A stretch of DNA of 15,075 nt from JANNSW01 sp031431235 (lineage in GTDB: Bacteria; Pseudomonadota; Alphaproteobacteria; Rhizobiales; Hyphomicrobiaceae): the NCBI GenBank assembly GCA_031431235.1, contig JANPDA010000261.1:1-15075 (forward strand), read 5' to 3'. How positions within the stretch are numbered: the stretch's first letter is position 1; the number at the start of each line of letters is the position of its first letter. Of the stretch, positions 13,396 through 15,075 are shown piece after piece. The translations under genes and the position numbers were made by a program. The notes under the pieces are model-generated. The model saw only the letters and a list, made by a program, of their open reading frames with translations. It did not search any database and was not told the DNA's origin.

Positions 13396-13569
13396 ATGTG
13401 CCAACCCTACGAGATCGGCAAGCGTTGCTGGTCGAGCTGCCGCGGCGGAATCGAGGGTCTCGCCGTTTTCTCGATCTGCTTGGCGCCGGGCGCATGCGCC
13501 TGTATCACCGGGCGGATGATCGCGATCGAAGGCAGGGATCCAGCCTCGATCTGCGACCGTCCGGGGTGA
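13396..13569 (+). CDS. Possible 57-aa cysteine-rich small ORF
   Basis: An open frame starting at ATG 13396, eight bases past the repeat. It encodes 57 residues with seven cysteines (MCQPYEIGKRCWSSCRGG, then ...SICLAPGACACITGR...). About 80 percent of its codons end in G or C, as expected for coding DNA here. However, no ribosome-binding site is visible, the other frames are also open, and the cysteines show no known motif. It may be chance. The region 13389-13595 otherwise holds only the leader of the next gene. Confidence 0.2.
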   Translation: MCQPYEIGKRCWSSCRGGIEGLAVFSICLAPGACACITGRMIAIEGRDPASICDRPG

Positions 13570-13595
13570 CGGGTGAGTTGGGAGGGCGCCTTTCC

Positions 13596-14921
13596 ATGAC
13601 CAAGACCGTGAGCTTCCACGAGCTCGAGCACCTCGGCGATGCCGCTCGCGCGCGCCTGCTGCTGCGCACCGAGGCCGATCTGGAGCCCTACTTCGCCACG
13701 GTTCGCCCCATCATCGCGGCGGTCAGGGCCGAAGGCGACGAGGCGCTCGCCCGGTTTGCCCGGGAATTCGACAAGGCCCCGGTTGCAGCCGACGCCATCG
13801 CCGCGACGCCAGCCGACTTCGACGAGGCCATGCGCACCCTCGAGCCCGAGGTGCTGGACGCGCTGCGCTTTGCGGCGGAGAGCATCCGCAGCTTCCACGA
13901 GGAGCAGAAGCCGGAAGAAATGTGGATGAAGGAGGTGCGGCCCGGCGTGTTCGCGGGCGACCGCATCCGCCCGATCCGCTCGGTTGCCTGCTACGTGCCG
14001 CGCGGCAAGGGCGCGTTCCCGAGCTCGGTGCTGATGGAGGCGATTCCGGCTGCTGTCGCCGGCGTGCCCAATACCTACATCCTGACACCGCCGGGCCCGG
14101 ACGGCCGGATCGATGCGGCGACGCTGGCCGCTGCCCGGCTGGCGGGCGTCGAGCAGGTCTACAAGGCCGGCGGCGCGCAGGCGGTGGCGGCGGCAGCCTA
14201 CGGCACGGCGACGATCCCGCGCGCCGAGAAGCTGGTCGGGCCGGGCAGCCCGTGGTTCGTGGCCGCCAAGCGGATCTTGTCGGACGTGATCGATCCCGGC
14301 ACGCCGGCGGGGCCGAGCGAGGCTCTGATCCTGGCCGACGACACGGTGTCGGGCGCGCTCGCCGCACTCGATCTGCTGATCGAAGCCGAGCATGGCCCGG
14401 ATTCCTCCGCCTACATCGTCACCTGGAGCAGGCGGGTCGCCGAGGAGGCGATCGCAGCGCTGCCGGGGTTCTGGGCGAGGATGGGTCCGCAGCGGGTCGA
14501 GTTCTCCGCCGCAGTGCTGTGCGGCCCGCGCGGCGGCGTCATTCTGGCGCGCGATGCCGAGGATGCGATCCGCTTTGCCAACGACTATGCGCCGGAGCAT
14601 CTGGAGGTGCTGTCGAAGGAGCCGTTCGCCTATCTCGGTCGCATCGAGAATGCGGGCGAGATCCTGCTGGGTGAGCATACGCCCTCGACGCTCGGCAATT
14701 TCGTGCTCGGGCCGAGCCACGTGCTGCCGACCAACCGCATGGCGCGCACCATGTCGCCCTTGTCGGTGTTCGATTTCCTCAAGCGCTCCTCGATCGGCTT
14801 CGTCACCCGCGACGGCTACCGGCTGCTCGCGCCAAGCGCCCGCACCATTGCGACCTATGAGGGGTTCGACGCGCATGCGAACGCGGTCTCGGGCTTGCGC
14901 GATGGGCTGGTGAGGAGTTGA
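13596..14921 (+). CDS. hisD: Histidinol dehydrogenase family protein (atypical metal site)
   Basis: A 441-aa protein of the HisD family, NAD-dependent dehydrogenases that convert L-histidinol to L-histidine in two steps. The ATG at 13596 has GGGAGG about ten bases upstream. Family blocks in order: RSVACYVPRGKGAFPSS (128-144), AGGAQAVAAAAYGT (191-204), KLVGPGSPWFVAAKR (212-226), AGPSEALILADDT (238-250), AEHGPDS (264-270), YAPEHLE (331-337, with the catalytic E334-H335 pair), LGPSHVLPT (371-379) and AHANAV (426-431). Compared with E. coli HisD zinc ligands Q259, H262, D360 and H419, this protein has E263, H266, N368 and H427. Two ligands therefore differ, and the NAD/substrate loop GPGSPWF replaces the usual GPGNIYV. 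It may be a paralogue acting on another alcohol rather than the biosynthetic enzyme. No other his gene is nearby. Confidence 0.85.
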   Translation: MTKTVSFHELEHLGDAARARLLLRTEADLEPYFATVRPIIAAVRAEGDEALARFAREFDKAPVAADAIAATPADFDEAMRTLEPEVLDALRFAAESIRSFHEEQKPEEMWMKEVRPGVFAGDRIRPIRSVACYVPRGKGAFPSSVLMEAIPAAVAGVPNTYILTPPGPDGRIDAATLAAARLAGVEQVYKAGGAQAVAAAAYGTATIPRAEKLVGPGSPWFVAAKRILSDVIDPGTPAGPSEALILADDTVSGALAALDLLIEAEHGPDSSAYIVTWSRRVAEEAIAALPGFWARMGPQRVEFSAAVLCGPRGGVILARDAEDAIRFANDYAPEHLEVLSKEPFAYLGRIENAGEILLGEHTPSTLGNFVLGPSHVLPTNRMARTMSPLSVFDFLKRSSIGFVTRDGYRLLAPSARTIATYEGFDAHANAVSGLRDGLVRS

Positions 14922-14935
14922 GCGGCAAGCGAGCA

Positions 14936-14951
14936 CCGCGCGTTCGCGCGG
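14936..14951 (+). terminator. GC hairpin downstream of the HisD-family gene
   Basis: CCGCGC (14936-14941) and GCGCGG (14946-14951) form a six-base perfect stem with a four-base loop, 15 bases past the stop codon. No U tract follows, so it is only a possible terminator. Confidence 0.35.
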
Positions 14952-14990
14952 ATGACCGATGATCCTCTGAGACCTCGGGCGCTGCACTGA

Positions 14991-15075
14991 GGCACACGCC
15001 GCGCGCACCTGCGCCGGTTTCCGTACAGAGTGCTCTACTTCGTGCGCGACGACAGCGTTTTCGTGCTTGCCGTGC
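14991..15075 (+). pseudogene. RelE/ParE-like toxin, C-terminal part, N-terminus missing
   Basis: Reading from 14991 gives RRAHLRRFPYRVLYFVRDDS then VFVLAV, running off the window. The RRFPYRVLY...VLAV block is the characteristic C-terminal core of RelE/ParE-superfamily toxins of type II toxin-antitoxin systems. Such toxins either cleave ribosome-bound mRNA or poison gyrase. A TGA at 14988-14990 closes the frame just upstream, there is no start codon, and the preceding sequence does not resemble the first half of such a toxin. No antitoxin gene fits between here and the HisD-family stop at 14921. It therefore looks like a 5'-truncated remnant, though the part beyond the window cannot be judged. 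Confidence 0.6.

Noticed and set aside
13407..15008. Minus-strand 533-codon open frame
   Set aside because: It is the antisense shadow of the HisD-family gene, which has full family motifs on the plus strand.

Overview
The window is GC-rich DNA, apart from an AT-rich pocket near 12540-12680. Its protein families point to an alphaproteobacterium, most likely Hyphomicrobiales (Rhizobiales). The best clues are the TIGR02301 family protein, the MutL C-terminus, and a lactate/hydroxyglutarate-type FAD oxidase next to a YpeA-like acetyltransferase. No rRNA, tRNA, CRISPR array, transposase or phage gene was seen, and the species cannot be named from the sequence.

Layout. (1) 1-840: the 3' end of mutL, a small NTF2/SnoaL-like gene, then a second, diverged copy of the last 31 codons of mutL. 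(2) 855-3323, minus strand: a large TIR - transmembrane - TPR-like repeat protein. (3) 3324-5204: two unrecognised genes, a 129-aa protein on the minus strand and a 200-aa single-span membrane protein on the plus strand. They are separated by CTAG-bounded inverted-repeat elements. (4) 5208-6570, minus strand: a compact run GNAT acetyltransferase - NUDIX hydrolase - TIGR02301 exported protein, divergent from an SRAP (YedK-like) abasic-site DNA-protein crosslinking protein at 6658-7326. (5) 7560-7712: a palindromic repeat of the TAGGTTGGGTTA type. (6) 7718-9618, minus strand: an FAD-linked 2-hydroxyacid dehydrogenase whose stop codon overlaps the start of a ypeA-like GNAT gene. (7) 9686-9853: two more CTAG-bounded hairpins; the second supplies the stop codon of an FAD-dependent amine/amino-acid oxidoreductase (9850-11166). 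(8) 11316-11885: a secreted cysteine-containing protein, facing a small RTX calcium-binding repeat protein (11951-12481) across a strong hairpin. The RTX promoter region carries two TGAACG-N2-type palindromes. (9) 12692-13150: a YaiI/UPF0178 protein that probably uses a TTG start. (10) 13185-13388: a second copy of the 132-bp CTAG element with another inverted-repeat element attached. (11) 13596-14921: a histidinol-dehydrogenase-family protein with substitutions at two expected zinc-ligand positions. (12) 14991-15075: the C-terminal part of a RelE/ParE-like toxin, apparently without its N-terminus.

Most of the genes look like core or housekeeping-periphery genes in short operons. The unusual content is structural. 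There is a direct repeat of the mutL 3' end around an NTF2-like gene, which looks like a scar of DNA acquisition that restored mutL. There is also a family of two-hairpin elements bounded by CTAG, present at three intergenic loci, which look like IS630/Tc1-type MITEs that regenerate their own target and pile up. The TIR-TM-TPR protein is the best candidate for an immune or signalling function. Nothing in the window proves a complete new system.
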